The notes under the pieces were generated by a model. The model saw nothing but the letters and a program-made list of their open reading frames with translations, ran no database searches and was not told where the DNA came from. The position numbers were made by a program, and so were the translations under genes. A stretch of DNA of 64,000 nucleotides from the NCBI GenBank assembly GCA_031292355.1, contig JARLHI010000058.1, positions 41,252-105,251 on the forward strand. The letters are read 5' to 3'. This stretch comes from Candidatus Obscuribacterales bacterium. Lineage in GTDB: Bacteria > Cyanobacteriota > Vampirovibrionia > Obscuribacterales > Obscuribacteraceae. This document shows, in pieces, positions 1 to 8,459 of the stretch; within the stretch, counting starts at the first letter, position 1, and the number at the start of each line of letters is the position of its first letter.

Positions 1-1
1 C

Positions 2-1042
2 GCAGACGCTTCCGCCCAGGTGGTGATGAAGTCAGAATCTGACTGGATCAAGCGATATGCAGCTCCTGTTGCTCAGGGCATCGAAAAGTCACTTGAGCCG
101 ATGACCAAGGATGCTGAAGACATTGGTTTTACAGGCGACTATGAGCGCCTGGCTACTGATCCGATTAAATACGTTGGTGAGCAGTACGAGCAGTTTTCAT
201 CACAAACCGCGCCGAAGCAAGTGGAACAGCTAACAACTTTTGGTGCTGAGAACTTTCTTACTGGCGAGCTTATAAAAAGCGCTGATCATTTCGCAGAGGC
301 AGCCAAAGGTATAGGTGGAGCCGCCGGGAAGAGTATGGGGGACGCATTTGCAGATCTCGCAACACCGGCATTGAAAATTGTTACGCCAGATGGCACAACT
401 GGCGACAATTTTATTGCAATGTCTAAGGCGAACAAGACTGGCAGCAGCTCTGAACTCCCTAAACCAGGTATGGGTGGATTTCCGGAACCGCTCGACGAAA
501 GTGGCAAGTCCGGAGATATTGTCGGAGAGGCAACCAGACAGATTCAATATAAAATTGAAAAATATAGTGGGAGACCTCAGCGAACAGATTTGGGTAAGCT
601 TCGTGAGCCTTATAAGTGGAAAACAATGAATGAGCACTTCTCATCAGATGTTATTAGGCAGAGTCTCGATGATTCTTGCGTCGCGGCCGCAGGTGAGATG
701 ATCACTGTGGGGGAATTTCCAGAGAAGTTATTATTGGAAAAACTAGCCACGCCAAGCGACATAGATAGCCTAGCCAAGCAGTTAGGCGATGGGTGGTCCT
801 CTGCTGAACGTAAATTCAAGTCTTTTGCTGAAATTGGCGAACATGGGCCTTGGGCTGCTCAATTATTTGAGCCCTGTTGGCCCAAAAAAACGCCTCATGT
901 TGTTGCCATCGATGGTTTAAACTCTGCTGGGAATGTTGTAATTCGTGATCCTCTTGAAGGAACGAAGTATGAAATGGACCTTAATTATTTTGTTAGAGAA
1001 ATTTGGACCGGCAAAGCGGCTTATCGCACAAAACCTAAGTAG
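2..1042 (+). CDS. Polymorphic-toxin-like protein with C-terminal C39/papain-like cysteine peptidase domain (5' end outside window)
   Basis: The frame is open to the left edge of the window, so the N-terminus is missing; internal GTG/ATG codons at 20-28 are probably not the true start. Numbering residues from the GTG at 20, the first 200 residues are Ala/Gly/Pro-rich linker-like sequence. The last 130 carry a papain-like signature: Gln214, then DDSC with Cys220 at a helix start (SCVAAAG), later PHVVAID (His293) and VIRDP (Asp310). The spacing Q-C-H-D matches C39-like peptidase toxin domains. A small gene starts 6 bases after the stop, the usual position for an immunity gene. Predicted role: a delivered cysteine-peptidase effector. 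The substrate and the secretion route cannot be read from the sequence. The domain call is good; the toxin role is inference. Confidence 0.65.
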   Translation, partial: ADASAQVVMKSESDWIKRYAAPVAQGIEKSLEPMTKDAEDIGFTGDYERLATDPIKYVGEQYEQFSSQTAPKQVEQLTTFGAENFLTGELIKSADHFAEAAKGIGGAAGKSMGDAFADLATPALKIVTPDGTTGDNFIAMSKANKTGSSSELPKPGMGGFPEPLDESGKSGDIVGEATRQIQYKIEKYSGRPQRTDLGKLREPYKWKTMNEHFSSDVIRQSLDDSCVAAAGEMITVGEFPEKLLLEKLATPSDIDSLAKQLGDGWSSAERKFKSFAEIGEHGPWAAQLFEPCWPKKTPHVVAIDGLNSAGNVVIRDPLEGTKYEMDLNYFVREIWTGKAAYRTKPK

Positions 1043-1048
1043 GGATAA

Positions 1049-1462
1049 ATGGCAAGGATCGAAGAGAAATATCTGCAGCAACTTAGAGACGCCGGACTTT
1101 TCGTCTCACATCCTTATTCACCGAAGCACGGATGGCCAGACGGGGTACGGGTTGGCAAACCCACTTCAACACCTGGTAATTCTATACCTGGTTATCGTGA
1201 TGGGGGTTATCTAGTAATTGGCGACGCGCCGTTACCGCCCGAGATGAATGCACCGATGGTGGTGCTTTGCTCGCACGGTGGCGCCTGGTGGGTGTATTCT
1301 TGGGACTTCGACGGTGGCTTCATGCCATCAGACTTTGTCAATGAGTGGTCAAGCCCAGAACAGGCCGTCGCCGACATTTTAGATTTGTACTTCGGTGACC
1401 CGCAAAGGATGCAGGCGAAAGCTGAGGCGAAAATGAAACCAAGACACAGCCCGAGCACCTAG
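1049..1462 (+). CDS. Small hypothetical protein, candidate immunity partner of the upstream C39-like toxin
   Basis: The 137-residue protein has no signal peptide or membrane segment. It is acidic and rich in Trp/Gly/Pro in the middle (GGAWWVYSWDFDGG around residues 76-89). The ATG at 1049 follows the toxin stop codon by 6 bases, and AGGGAT at its stop provides a ribosome site, so the two genes look translationally coupled. Small size, cytosolic nature and tight coupling are typical of immunity genes. A decayed copy of its first dozen codons lies downstream at 1506. No known immunity family was recognised, so the function rests on context alone. Confidence 0.6.
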   Translation: MARIEEKYLQQLRDAGLFVSHPYSPKHGWPDGVRVGKPTSTPGNSIPGYRDGGYLVIGDAPLPPEMNAPMVVLCSHGGAWWVYSWDFDGGFMPSDFVNEWSSPEQAVADILDLYFGDPQRMQAKAEAKMKPRHSPST

Positions 1463-1505
1463 CAACAGAAATAGCTCTGGATGAAATTTTGCGGGAAGGT
1501 GTTAG

Positions 1506-1541
1506 ATGGCAAAGGTCGAAAGGAACTATCTGCACGCTTCC
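1506..1541 (+). pseudogene. Truncated second copy of the immunity gene 5' end
   Basis: ATGGCAAAGGTCGAAAGGAA and the following bases encode MAKVERNYLHAS. The immunity gene at 1049 begins MARIEEKYLQQL. The reading frame then fails in an otherwise non-coding stretch (1463-1749) in which nothing else was recognised. The best explanation is a decayed tandem immunity cassette. The match is short, so chance cannot be fully excluded. Confidence 0.45.
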
Positions 1542-1749
1542 TGTCGCTACTGTCAGTCGAACACAGCAAGAACAAAACCGACCTTACGAGTGAAAGCAAG
1601 TCATAGTCAGTACGCTCTCTTTTGACACGGCACTCGCCAGATAAGAAAACACCTACAGCGACCAACACTTCACACACTGTTGTCTGCCTCGCCATTGAGG
1701 CTCGCTAAACTTCTATGCTTGTGGAATCAACGATTCCTGGAGCTAAAGA

Positions 1750-3057
1750 ATGTTTGCACGTAGTGTCATAGCGACTTTGCTCGCTTCCTCATTGATTTTA
1801 TGCACTGGAGAAACCCACAATATGGTTAATGCAAAAATTGCTTCAACAACTTTTGAAGCACCTCAAAAATCCGCTCCACTGGTTGAGCAATATTTGCTCA
1901 CCGGTAGATTGTCCGAAGGGGAAAAATCTCTCAAAGCGCATCTCACCGCGCACAGAAACGACGATCAGACTCGCTTTGGTCTTGGTTTGCTCCAGTTCCT
2001 TCAGGCGTTTGAAAGTGCTTCCCAACAAATATATTACTTCGGCATACGTAACTGGGAAGGGCAATTGCCGACTCATCTTGCTATGTTCAGATTGCCGGTC
2101 AATCAACAGCCGCACCAAATTTCATACCAACAGTTGCGCAAAATTTTCCTGGACTTCCACGATAAGGTTGCAGAAGCCGAGAGCACCCTCAGTGGTATCA
2201 CTGCCAGTGACGTCACTTTGCCAATACATTTTGGCTTGATTGAACTTGATTTTACCGGCCACGGCGAGGCGCAGAACGAAGACAAGCAAAGGCTCTGGGA
2301 GCTTTATTCTGTGGTTTCTCGGAATCAGCAAATAAGTGCGAGCGAAGCCGAGTCTTTTTTCATCAAATTCGACCGTGGCGATGTTCACTGGCTGCGTGGT
2401 TACTGTCACGTGTTTCTGGCATTGAGCAATATCGTTCTCGCATACAACAGCCACGCGAGCTTTGACTCTTCTGCGCACCTCTTTTTCGCTTGCGTTGATA
2501 GCCCCTACAAATTCTTGGCGCAACGACGCCTCAGTGACAAATCCGCAGGATGGAGACCAAATTTGAATGAAATCTTTGACGTCGTAGCTGGCTTACATCA
2601 CTTGCAATGCGAGGTCGTCGAGCCAGAACGCATGAAAGCAGCTCTAAACGATCTTGAAGAAGTTGTTGCTCAGAGCCGAGAGAGCTGGCGTTGGATTATG
2701 GCAGAGACTGATGACGATCACGAATGGTTGCCGAATCCAAAACAAACTGGCGTCATACCCAATATGCAGGTCACAGACGAAATGGTCAGCTCCTGGATGG
2801 AAATCATGGATGAAAACGAGAAAATTCTTCAAGGCAAACTACTGATTCCATTCTGGCGAGGCAACGATACCGAAACTGGTATTAACCTGCGAAAGGTCTT
2901 TCTCGAACCACGCACGTTCGACTTGTTCGATTGGATACAAGGCGTCGCTGCGCAGCCATATCTGGAAAAAGGGACTCTTAGCAAGGGCGATAACTGGACG
3001 CGCATGCGAAGTGGTTTCTCAAGCAATTTCCCTGGCTTCGTCCTCTATTTCAATTGA
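1750..3057 (+). CDS. Hypothetical secreted protein (435 aa)
   Basis: ATG at 1750 is preceded by GGAG seven bases upstream. The N-terminus has the shape of a signal peptide: MFARS, then a hydrophobic run to about residue 20. The rest is soluble and mostly helical in character, with a TPR-like start (QYLLTGRLSEGEKSLKAHL around residues 47-65, then a Gly-Leu-Gly-Leu-Leu motif). No catalytic motif was recognised. It converges with the patatin gene (28-base gap between stops). Probably a periplasmic or surface protein of unknown function. Confidence 0.75.
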   Translation: MFARSVIATLLASSLILCTGETHNMVNAKIASTTFEAPQKSAPLVEQYLLTGRLSEGEKSLKAHLTAHRNDDQTRFGLGLLQFLQAFESASQQIYYFGIRNWEGQLPTHLAMFRLPVNQQPHQISYQQLRKIFLDFHDKVAEAESTLSGITASDVTLPIHFGLIELDFTGHGEAQNEDKQRLWELYSVVSRNQQISASEAESFFIKFDRGDVHWLRGYCHVFLALSNIVLAYNSHASFDSSAHLFFACVDSPYKFLAQRRLSDKSAGWRPNLNEIFDVVAGLHHLQCEVVEPERMKAALNDLEEVVAQSRESWRWIMAETDDDHEWLPNPKQTGVIPNMQVTDEMVSSWMEIMDENEKILQGKLLIPFWRGNDTETGINLRKVFLEPRTFDLFDWIQGVAAQPYLEKGTLSKGDNWTRMRSGFSSNFPGFVLYFN

Positions 3058-3084
3058 TCTTGATTTTATGCTGTCGAAAAATGC

Positions 3085-4146
3085 CTACCTGGAGGAAACC
3101 ATCAGCTTTGCGCTAACCGAATTTTCGACGGGATACAGCTCAACTCCAGCTGCCATCAATTTCATCTTTAATTCAGGCATGGCTCTTGCCGCTGCATCTT
3201 CACCGGCGAAAATAGCGCGCTCGCCTTCAGAACTCTTTCGTGAAAGCAACGAGATGCCTGTCACGTCCGGTTGAATGCAAACGTCTGCCGCTAGTTTTTG
3301 TCCCTCATCAATTTTTGCGAGCATCAGACTGACTATGCGTGATGACGTTTTAAATACGTGGCGATTCAATTTTTTGCGAACCGTACTTTCAATCCTTTCA
3401 TCGACGTCGATTGCGATCACGAAGTCCGCCCCCAGCAATTTTGCCTGGTCCACTGGAAGATTGCAGATGGCGCCACCATCGACTAAAAGGGCATCTCCCA
3501 TAGATACAGGCTTGCGCAATAAAGGAACTGCCGTACTTGCCTGAATGGCTTTCCCAAGATCTCCTTCTGTCAGCGTTCGCGTGCGCCCTTCCACTAAATC
3601 AGTGGTTACTGCTGCAAATTTTGGTCTCAAATTACTGATTTCACGCTGTTGCGCTGGAACGTAATTGTCTATGCTACGCGCAAGGTTTCCGCCGTCGTAG
3701 AGCCCCTGCGGTTTGCGCAGCATCAAATAAGAAACATTCATTTTGAGCGCTTGCACCGTTAGTGGTGCCGTATAGTAAGAAGAAATGAAGCAGCGAACTA
3801 TATCTTTTTCAAGCCGCTCAGTGCTTACGCCCGCGCAATAAAGACCGCCCACGACAGCGCCCATGCTGGTGCCAACTACCATATCGATGGGGATACCTTC
3901 GCGCTCGAGGACGCGCAAAATTCCAACATGCGCCGCTCCACGCAGACCACCCCCGCCAAGAACGAGAGCGACCTTCGGACGTTTCGGCTGTAGCTTGATG
4001 AAGTCATCGATCAAAACAGATTCCGCGCTCGGAATTTCTATTTGCGTTCGCTGCGAATTTTCTGCAACAACCGGCAAAGTCGAGCACAAGATTGCCGCCA
4101 GACTTAAAAAAGTTTTTGCACTATTTGGAAAATTTTTGTTTCTCAT
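3085..4146 (-). CDS. Patatin-like phospholipase (RssA/NTE-type), exported
   Basis: Serine lipid acyl hydrolase of the patatin family, expected to cleave acyl chains from phospholipids. All hallmarks are visible: the Gly-rich oxyanion loop GGGGLRG (residues 64-70), nucleophile motif GTSMG with Ser94, and DGG with the dyad Asp223. Spacing and length (353 aa) match single-domain bacterial patatins. The first 28 residues form a signal peptide ending VVA, so it probably acts in the periplasm or is secreted. The ATG lies about 60 bases downstream of a sigma70-like promoter with an embedded palindrome (4210-4238). That palindrome recurs at 5267, so a shared repressor is likely. The gene stands alone on its strand. 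Confidence 0.9.
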   Translation of the reverse strand: MRNKNFPNSAKTFLSLAAILCSTLPVVAENSQRTQIEIPSAESVLIDDFIKLQPKRPKVALVLGGGGLRGAAHVGILRVLEREGIPIDMVVGTSMGAVVGGLYCAGVSTERLEKDIVRCFISSYYTAPLTVQALKMNVSYLMLRKPQGLYDGGNLARSIDNYVPAQQREISNLRPKFAAVTTDLVEGRTRTLTEGDLGKAIQASTAVPLLRKPVSMGDALLVDGGAICNLPVDQAKLLGADFVIAIDVDERIESTVRKKLNRHVFKTSSRIVSLMLAKIDEGQKLAADVCIQPDVTGISLLSRKSSEGERAIFAGEDAAARAMPELKMKLMAAGVELYPVENSVSAKLMVSSR

Positions 4147-4209
4147 GAGGCACCTATTACGCTTATTTAAACAGTAAAAAATTACCGATTTAATTGCGTA
4201 GATGCTTTA

Positions 4210-4238
4210 ATACTAGACCAGTCGTCTAGAGTTGTCAA
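4210..4238 (-). promoter_or_regulatory. Promoter with embedded palindromic operator upstream of the patatin gene
   Basis: Read on the minus strand: TTGACA (4238-4233), a 17-base spacer and TAGTAT (4215-4210). The spacer is filled by the palindrome CTAGAC-n5-GTCTAG (4213-4229). A palindrome covering the space between -35 and -10 is the usual position for a TetR/QacR-type repressor operator. The same 15-bp core, in opposite orientation, lies inside the promoter at 5256-5285. No regulator gene for it is visible in the window. Confidence 0.7.
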
Positions 4239-4317
4239 CGCTCATCACAACTGTGTTTCTAAATGACTCGCGGGAACAATTTGGGAACCATACCAAAAAT
4301 CTCCGCCCCGCAGTTTT

Positions 4318-4695
4318 GTGACTAAAAAAACGACGACGACTTCTATTTATTACACCCGGTTATTTGACACACGGAGGAAACAAACGGTGATTGTTTTTCT
4401 AGAACATCGAAACGAATTCTTTATTGAACTACTGCAGCAAGGACGCTATACGGACATAGTGGACGCAGCCAGAGACCTCGAATTGCCACTAATCATGCTT
4501 GTTTCTTTGATCTTTTCGCCGATTCTTACATTTGGTGACCGCGATTTAAAATTCATCGCTGAACGATTCGGTCAAAATATTGATGACTTCAAACGGCGAT
4601 GGCTGCTATCGAATTCTAAGAATCTAGGACTGGGCGCAGCAATGGCCGACATCGGCCCTTATATCGTTATCGATACTTCCGGCACTCAACGATAG
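4318..4695 (+). CDS. Hypothetical protein (125 aa)
   Basis: Starts at a GTG. No convincing ribosome site is visible, so the start is uncertain. The protein is basic at its N-terminus (TKKTTTTSIYY) with one moderately hydrophobic stretch (LELPLIMLVSLIFSPIL, around residues 53-70). No family was recognised. It sits alone between the patatin promoter and the convergent gene at 4757. It may be a real small gene; coding support is mainly the open frame and plausible composition. Confidence 0.45.
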   Translation: MTKKTTTTSIYYTRLFDTRRKQTVIVFLEHRNEFFIELLQQGRYTDIVDAARDLELPLIMLVSLIFSPILTFGDRDLKFIAERFGQNIDDFKRRWLLSNSKNLGLGAAMADIGPYIVIDTSGTQR

Positions 4696-4756
4696 TTGTG
4701 GTTGTGCGTGATACTGGAGCCCGACGCGGATTTTCGAGAGCGTTGTCTACCAGTTC

Positions 4757-5122
4757 CTACTTCTGATGTTCGAGCGGACCTTCGCTACATCCCACTCGAG
4801 TAACTTTGTGCGTTTTTTGATTGATAAGCATCCAGGACAGTTCGCGGTTCGCACTCACATCGGCATCGTGTTCATTGACGAGCGAAACTTTGTCCACTCC
4901 TGGAGTAACGTTGAAATCAACAAATGCGTTCAGACGGGCTGTTGGCAGGCCATTCGGCTCTCTCAAGGTCGGATGTTCTCGACTTTGATCGACTATCTTT
5001 GCATACGACTGAAACAACAGCTCATACGCGTCGACTGTAGCTGCCTGTCCTTTCTGACTCTCGACTAACACGTCACAGCCGTGTCCTTGCTCTGCCTTTT
5101 CACTTAAAGCTTTGAAATCCAT
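4757..5122 (-). CDS. Hypothetical cytosolic protein (121 aa)
   Basis: The ATG at 5122 is preceded by CAGGAG with a seven-base gap, a good ribosome site that fixes the start. The product is acidic and has neither signal peptide nor membrane segment. It carries two potentially reactive cysteines (GHGCDVL, VGCSEG). No known family was recognised. The region 5123-5255 upstream holds only a short spacer before the divergent promoter at 5256. Confidence 0.6.
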   Translation of the reverse strand: MDFKALSEKAEQGHGCDVLVESQKGQAATVDAYELLFQSYAKIVDQSREHPTLREPNGLPTARLNAFVDFNVTPGVDKVSLVNEHDADVSANRELSWMLINQKTHKVTRVGCSEGPLEHQK

Positions 5123-5255
5123 GTCGGCACTCCTGAGTCGGAAGAAGATCTCTGAACCAAGATCCTTCGAACCCCTATTTTAGGAAGTAGACATTAAACA
5201 ACAATGGTGATCCTACGCCTCAAGGCGCATATTGTTGGAACCATTTTTGGGGTAA

Positions 5256-5285
5256 TTGACAAAGTCTAGACGACTGGTCTACTAT
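5256..5285 (+). promoter_or_regulatory. Promoter with the same palindromic operator, driving two tiny membrane proteins
   Basis: TTGACA (5256-5261), an 18-base spacer and TACTAT (5280-5285). TAGACGACTGGTCTA (5267-5281) lies between the boxes and is the exact reverse complement of the operator core at 4214-4228. The downstream transcript would carry the small ORFs at 5354 and 5504. The same site over two promoters about 1 kb apart implies co-regulation with the patatin gene. Confidence 0.7.
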
Positions 5286-5353
5286 GAATAAAGCAAGTGA
5301 GTTTGCCGAGGGCAATTTCGAGAGAACTGTCAGGCGGCTCGCAGGAGGAATTG

Positions 5354-5458
5354 ATGGACAGTTTTACTTGCACGGTTATTGGCAGCATGGTTTTGGCTTT
5401 TAGTTTCGTGGCGTATTTCGCAGTGTTCGATCTCTATCATGGCGTCGTATCCAGATAG
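5354..5458 (+). CDS. Tiny single-span membrane protein (34 aa), first of a tandem pair
   Basis: ATG at 5354 follows a perfect AGGAGG (5343-5348) at good spacing. The 34-residue product is one hydrophobic helix, roughly from VIGSMVLAFSFVAYFAVF, followed by DLYHGVVSR and a TAG at 5456. The ribosome site, promoter and paralog at 5504 together make this a credible small gene. The function is unknown. Small bitopic proteins are often subunits or regulators of membrane complexes, or stress peptides. Confidence 0.6.
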   Translation: MDSFTCTVIGSMVLAFSFVAYFAVFDLYHGVVSR

Positions 5459-5503
5459 TTGGGTGAGTTTTCAGAAACGACCTAACAGCTCGGAGGAAAA
5501 ATT

Positions 5504-5659
5504 ATGGATCTCGCAACTTTTGTCTTTCTGAGTGGCATGATGGCTGCAGTGGCATACATTTCGTACATCGTCTTTTTTGACGTTTACGCGCTTGTCTCCA
5601 ACAGCGTCAAAGATTTCGCTTCGCATTCTTTGCTTTCAAAATCGCACGTAGGCCGCTAA
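5504..5659 (+). CDS. Tiny single-span membrane protein (51 aa), second of a tandem pair
   Basis: ATG at 5504 follows CGGAGG at eight-base spacing. The product has one hydrophobic helix (residues about 5-30, MMAAVAYISYIVFFDVYALV) and a basic tail ending KSHVGR. It resembles the preceding peptide: both have A-Y-x(n)-F-D-[LV]-Y-x(n)-V-S in the same relative place, suggesting tandem duplication. It is co-transcribed from the operator-bearing promoter at 5256. The function is unknown. Confidence 0.65.
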   Translation: MDLATFVFLSGMMAAVAYISYIVFFDVYALVSNSVKDFASHSLLSKSHVGR

Positions 5660-5699
5660 TAACGTTTCGCCAGATGTAGTAAGGACTTTGTTGTATTCG

Positions 5700-7760
5700 C
5701 TAGTCGTACGAAAACAATGCTCTTAGCAGGCGTTCGGCGATAGCCGTCCGAGATAAGGAGCGTTGGGCAGCTTTACTGGTAGCCCAAGCTTCGCGTTCAT
5801 GGAGCCAATTTCGGTACTCCTGATAATTGTCTTTGACAATGGCGGTGGCTGTCTCGATTTCTTGTGAAAGAGCGCGCTCTACTATCGGTGCAGACCGTTT
5901 CTCGAATTCTTCGTCAAAGATGGTGTGTTCCAGTTTATTCTTGGGCAAATTGTCATATTCGCGTTTGAGCGCTTCTAGCTCAGGACTTGGATTCTGAAAC
6001 GTTTCATAGAATTTGAAGTCTTCCAAGTAAATCTGAGTTGGAAGCCCGAAGCCGGCGTTATCGGGCTGAAACATATTCTGGTAGACTGCCGCTAGTCTAG
6101 CTAACTGATCTTTGTCAGCTTTGTGGTTTGCACTATAATTTTCGGCAAACGATTTTTCGAGCTCCGTAGCACGCTCAGATTCGGACTCTGTTAATGGACG
6201 TCCCGCTCGCTGTTTACTAACATCGCTAACGATCGCCTTTGCATCGATATCGGCCACGCCATACATTTTTGTTGCTACCGCCTCAAGTTCGCTATTGGTT
6301 AGAGAGCGTCCTGAGGTGTCACCGCCTGTAATATCATCAATGTACTTGCGTATTCTCAGCGCATCTTGCTCGGCATGCTTGGTTTCATGCAACAGAAATT
6401 CAGTTAAATTGTCGCCCACTTTGAGTCGGTGAGTTGAATCGCCGTCAATCAAATCCTCGTCTTTGACGCGAATAGTTCCTTTATGATAAGACGCACTTCC
6501 TATAGCGTCCTCGCCCTGTCGCTCTACTTTGATCTTCGGCACAACCCCGTCTGGAAATACATTTTTTCTTTCGTCGTTAACTATTTTGGCCAGACCAGTG
6601 CGTCGAATCTCTAATTCCTCATCAATTTGCTTCGACACCTTGCTGTGCGCAGCTTTGCTTACTAAATATTCGTCATACAGAGCGGTGGCTTCCGGTGATC
6701 CAGATATCAGCTGTCTTATTGCTGGCTCATCATTTAAACCTTTTGCGCGCAAGCTCAACCAGTCGGGTAATTTGGCAGCGCGGGCAATTTTAAAATGTAA
6801 TGATAGATCATCATCAGCATCATCATGGAGTGCTTTTCGCTGCTCAATTAAAGACTTGAGATCGACTTTCCCATTCCGCTTCCCAATAAAATCAGTAACA
6901 CTGTCAGACAATTTCCAGATGTTTTGCTTTGAGGGCACTGCGACGCCGTCGATGCTTTCGGAGGATTTTTCTGCACCAACTTTGTCTGAACCAGCTTTCG
7001 CTCCGGGTTTTTCAATTGTGGCGCTTTTCCCTACTTTGGGCGGTTCGTCCATTGCAAGCGCCGGTCGCTCCGACTGAGTCAAAGTAAGCTCGGGAAGGCT
7101 CGCACCACCATTAGCATCCGAGGAAGCTTTGGCGCTGCTTTTCAGAATGTTTGCTAACCGCGAGGTCGCCTTGATCGCAGAACCAGCCGCCCCCAATGCG
7201 AGCGTCGCACACCCGGCAATTTCTATCGCTGCCCCGCCCGTCTGTTTCTGAATGTCTAGCCTGGCTGTCTCAATGTCAGCTTCAGTGTGCTCTGATTTAT
7301 GCATCAGAACATTTGCTGAATTTGCAGAATTTTCCGATGCTGCAATGCTGTCGGTTGCCGCTGTAACCATTCCGTCTGCGGTGAGTCCTACGATAGCAAC
7401 TTCTGCCAATACACCAACGCCAGCCACAACGGCTGCGCTAGCACCCAATGCCCCGGCTATCGGGGCCGCAGCAATAAGGGCTACACCAACAGCCACGCCC
7501 TCAGCTATTGACACCGCTGTATCGACTGGATGTTCTTTAATCGCTTCGTAAGCTTTATTGGCGGCGCCGACTACTATTTGAGCTCCAAGATCGATCGTGC
7601 CCGAAGCCCAATCATAGGCGCTTGCGAGGCTACCTCCTTGTGGCTTTTGTGGGACAAGTAATTTGTCATGGTAAGCATCAGCCTGCAAAACTGCAACGTG
7701 AGCATTATCTGCGTTTTCGTTGTTGGGCGCTCTAAATTCGAATTTCGTTTCAACTGTCAT
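5700..7760 (-). CDS. Polymorphic-toxin-like protein with HExxH zinc metallopeptidase domain
   Basis: The protein has 686 residues. Residues about 60-130 are an Ala/Gly/Val-rich hydrophobic region (AIAP-, GALGAS-, VVAGVGVL-type repeats) typical of the translocation segment of polymorphic toxins. It is followed by a low-complexity Lys/Ser/Pro linker (about 205-275). The C-terminal part has LLHETKHAEQ with H458-E459-x-x-H462, the zincin signature, preceded by a beta-strand-like segment (YHKGTIRVKDED). The third ligand is not certain. It is predicted to be a protease effector. No small gene follows on the same strand within 500 bases, so an immunity partner is not evident. The ATG at 7760 is the only good start. 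Confidence 0.65.
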   Translation of the reverse strand: MTVETKFEFRAPNNENADNAHVAVLQADAYHDKLLVPQKPQGGSLASAYDWASGTIDLGAQIVVGAANKAYEAIKEHPVDTAVSIAEGVAVGVALIAAAPIAGALGASAAVVAGVGVLAEVAIVGLTADGMVTAATDSIAASENSANSANVLMHKSEHTEADIETARLDIQKQTGGAAIEIAGCATLALGAAGSAIKATSRLANILKSSAKASSDANGGASLPELTLTQSERPALAMDEPPKVGKSATIEKPGAKAGSDKVGAEKSSESIDGVAVPSKQNIWKLSDSVTDFIGKRNGKVDLKSLIEQRKALHDDADDDLSLHFKIARAAKLPDWLSLRAKGLNDEPAIRQLISGSPEATALYDEYLVSKAAHSKVSKQIDEELEIRRTGLAKIVNDERKNVFPDGVVPKIKVERQGEDAIGSASYHKGTIRVKDEDLIDGDSTHRLKVGDNLTEFLLHETKHAEQDALRIRKYIDDITGGDTSGRSLTNSELEAVATKMYGVADIDAKAIVSDVSKQRAGRPLTESESERATELEKSFAENYSANHKADKDQLARLAAVYQNMFQPDNAGFGLPTQIYLEDFKFYETFQNPSPELEALKREYDNLPKNKLEHTIFDEEFEKRSAPIVERALSQEIETATAIVKDNYQEYRNWLHEREAWATSKAAQRSLSRTAIAERLLRALFSYD

Positions 7761-7886
7761 CGTCGATCACGCGAATAGTTTGCACACGCTACACGGTTGT
7801 ATCTATCCGTTTAATCGAATCTTTGGACAGCAGTTCGGTCTTTTTTATCGATCACTGCCTGAAAACAACTTACGGCTTCAACGTGC

Positions 7887-7990
7887 AGTGGCTCTCACTG
7901 GTCGTGGCACAATTAAATGGCGTGCTAGCCGACCCAAAGCTAATGCAAGATCAACGGAGCGATCATCATTGGTGCTGGCCCAATCTCAGC
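7887..7990 (+). repeat. Dispersed intergenic repeat, family A, copy 1
   Basis: A roughly 100-bp element whose conserved blocks are GGTCGTGGCxCAATT, GCGTGCTAGC, AATGCAAGATCAACGGAGCG and ATCATCAT-GG-GC. Other copies lie at 9885, 45892, 50746, 57555 and 61262, with partial copies at 17367 and 46493. It lies in the gene-free stretch 7761-8459, which also holds repeat B; nothing else was recognised there. Confidence 0.75.
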
Positions 7991-8109
7991 GCTCAGGAAT
8001 TATAGGGGCGCCAACAATAATATTATGGCAGTCTCTGCTGTAACTTTGCTTAAAATAGCTCACCGCATTGAGCGAGCAATCAATAATTTGTGTCGTTGTT
8101 TTTATACCA

Positions 8110-8276
8110 AAAAGGCGTTTAATAAAAGTGTCCTCGCAAACGCACTAAAAACAAAGCGTTACCACGTTCTCTCGTGGTAATGCACTCGCCGACCCAGAAC
8201 TGGTGACGGTTTCAAATTGTCAGAAAAATGTCCTTTATGAGACGAGTTTAGCACTACCTGCCATGTGTCCTTTTTT
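8110..8276 (+). repeat. Dispersed intergenic repeat, family B, copy 1 (about 165 bp)
   Basis: Nearly the whole segment recurs at 37232-37399 with about nine bases in ten matching by eye. It runs from GTTTAATAAAAGTGTCCTCG through ACTGGTGACGGTTTCAA to TCCTTTATGAGACGAGTTTA and a T-run. It contains an 8-bp hairpin TTACCACG/CGTGGTAA (8159-8166 with 8173-8180), less perfect in the other copy. No open frame is conserved between the copies. Confidence 0.75.
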
Positions 8277-8459
8277 CAGTCAGCATGAGGTCGTGACTTA
8301 GCCTAAAAAGACTGAAGTGTTTGGCTGCTATTCGCTTAATGCCTTTCCCTTATTTGGCTCGCCACAGTCCGTCTTTCATGGATGCTCCGGCAGTATCAGT
8401 TCTCCGATCTGGTCTCTGGACCTTAATTTGCAGTCCCTACTTGTCATCGTATTGTTTTT

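Noticed and set aside
20..1042. GTG at 20 as the true start of the toxin gene
   Set aside because: The frame remains open to the left edge and there is no ribosome site; the gene continues out of the window.
7887..8043. Coding function of repeat A
   Set aside because: Frames differ between copies, indels are not in threes, and no start signals are conserved.
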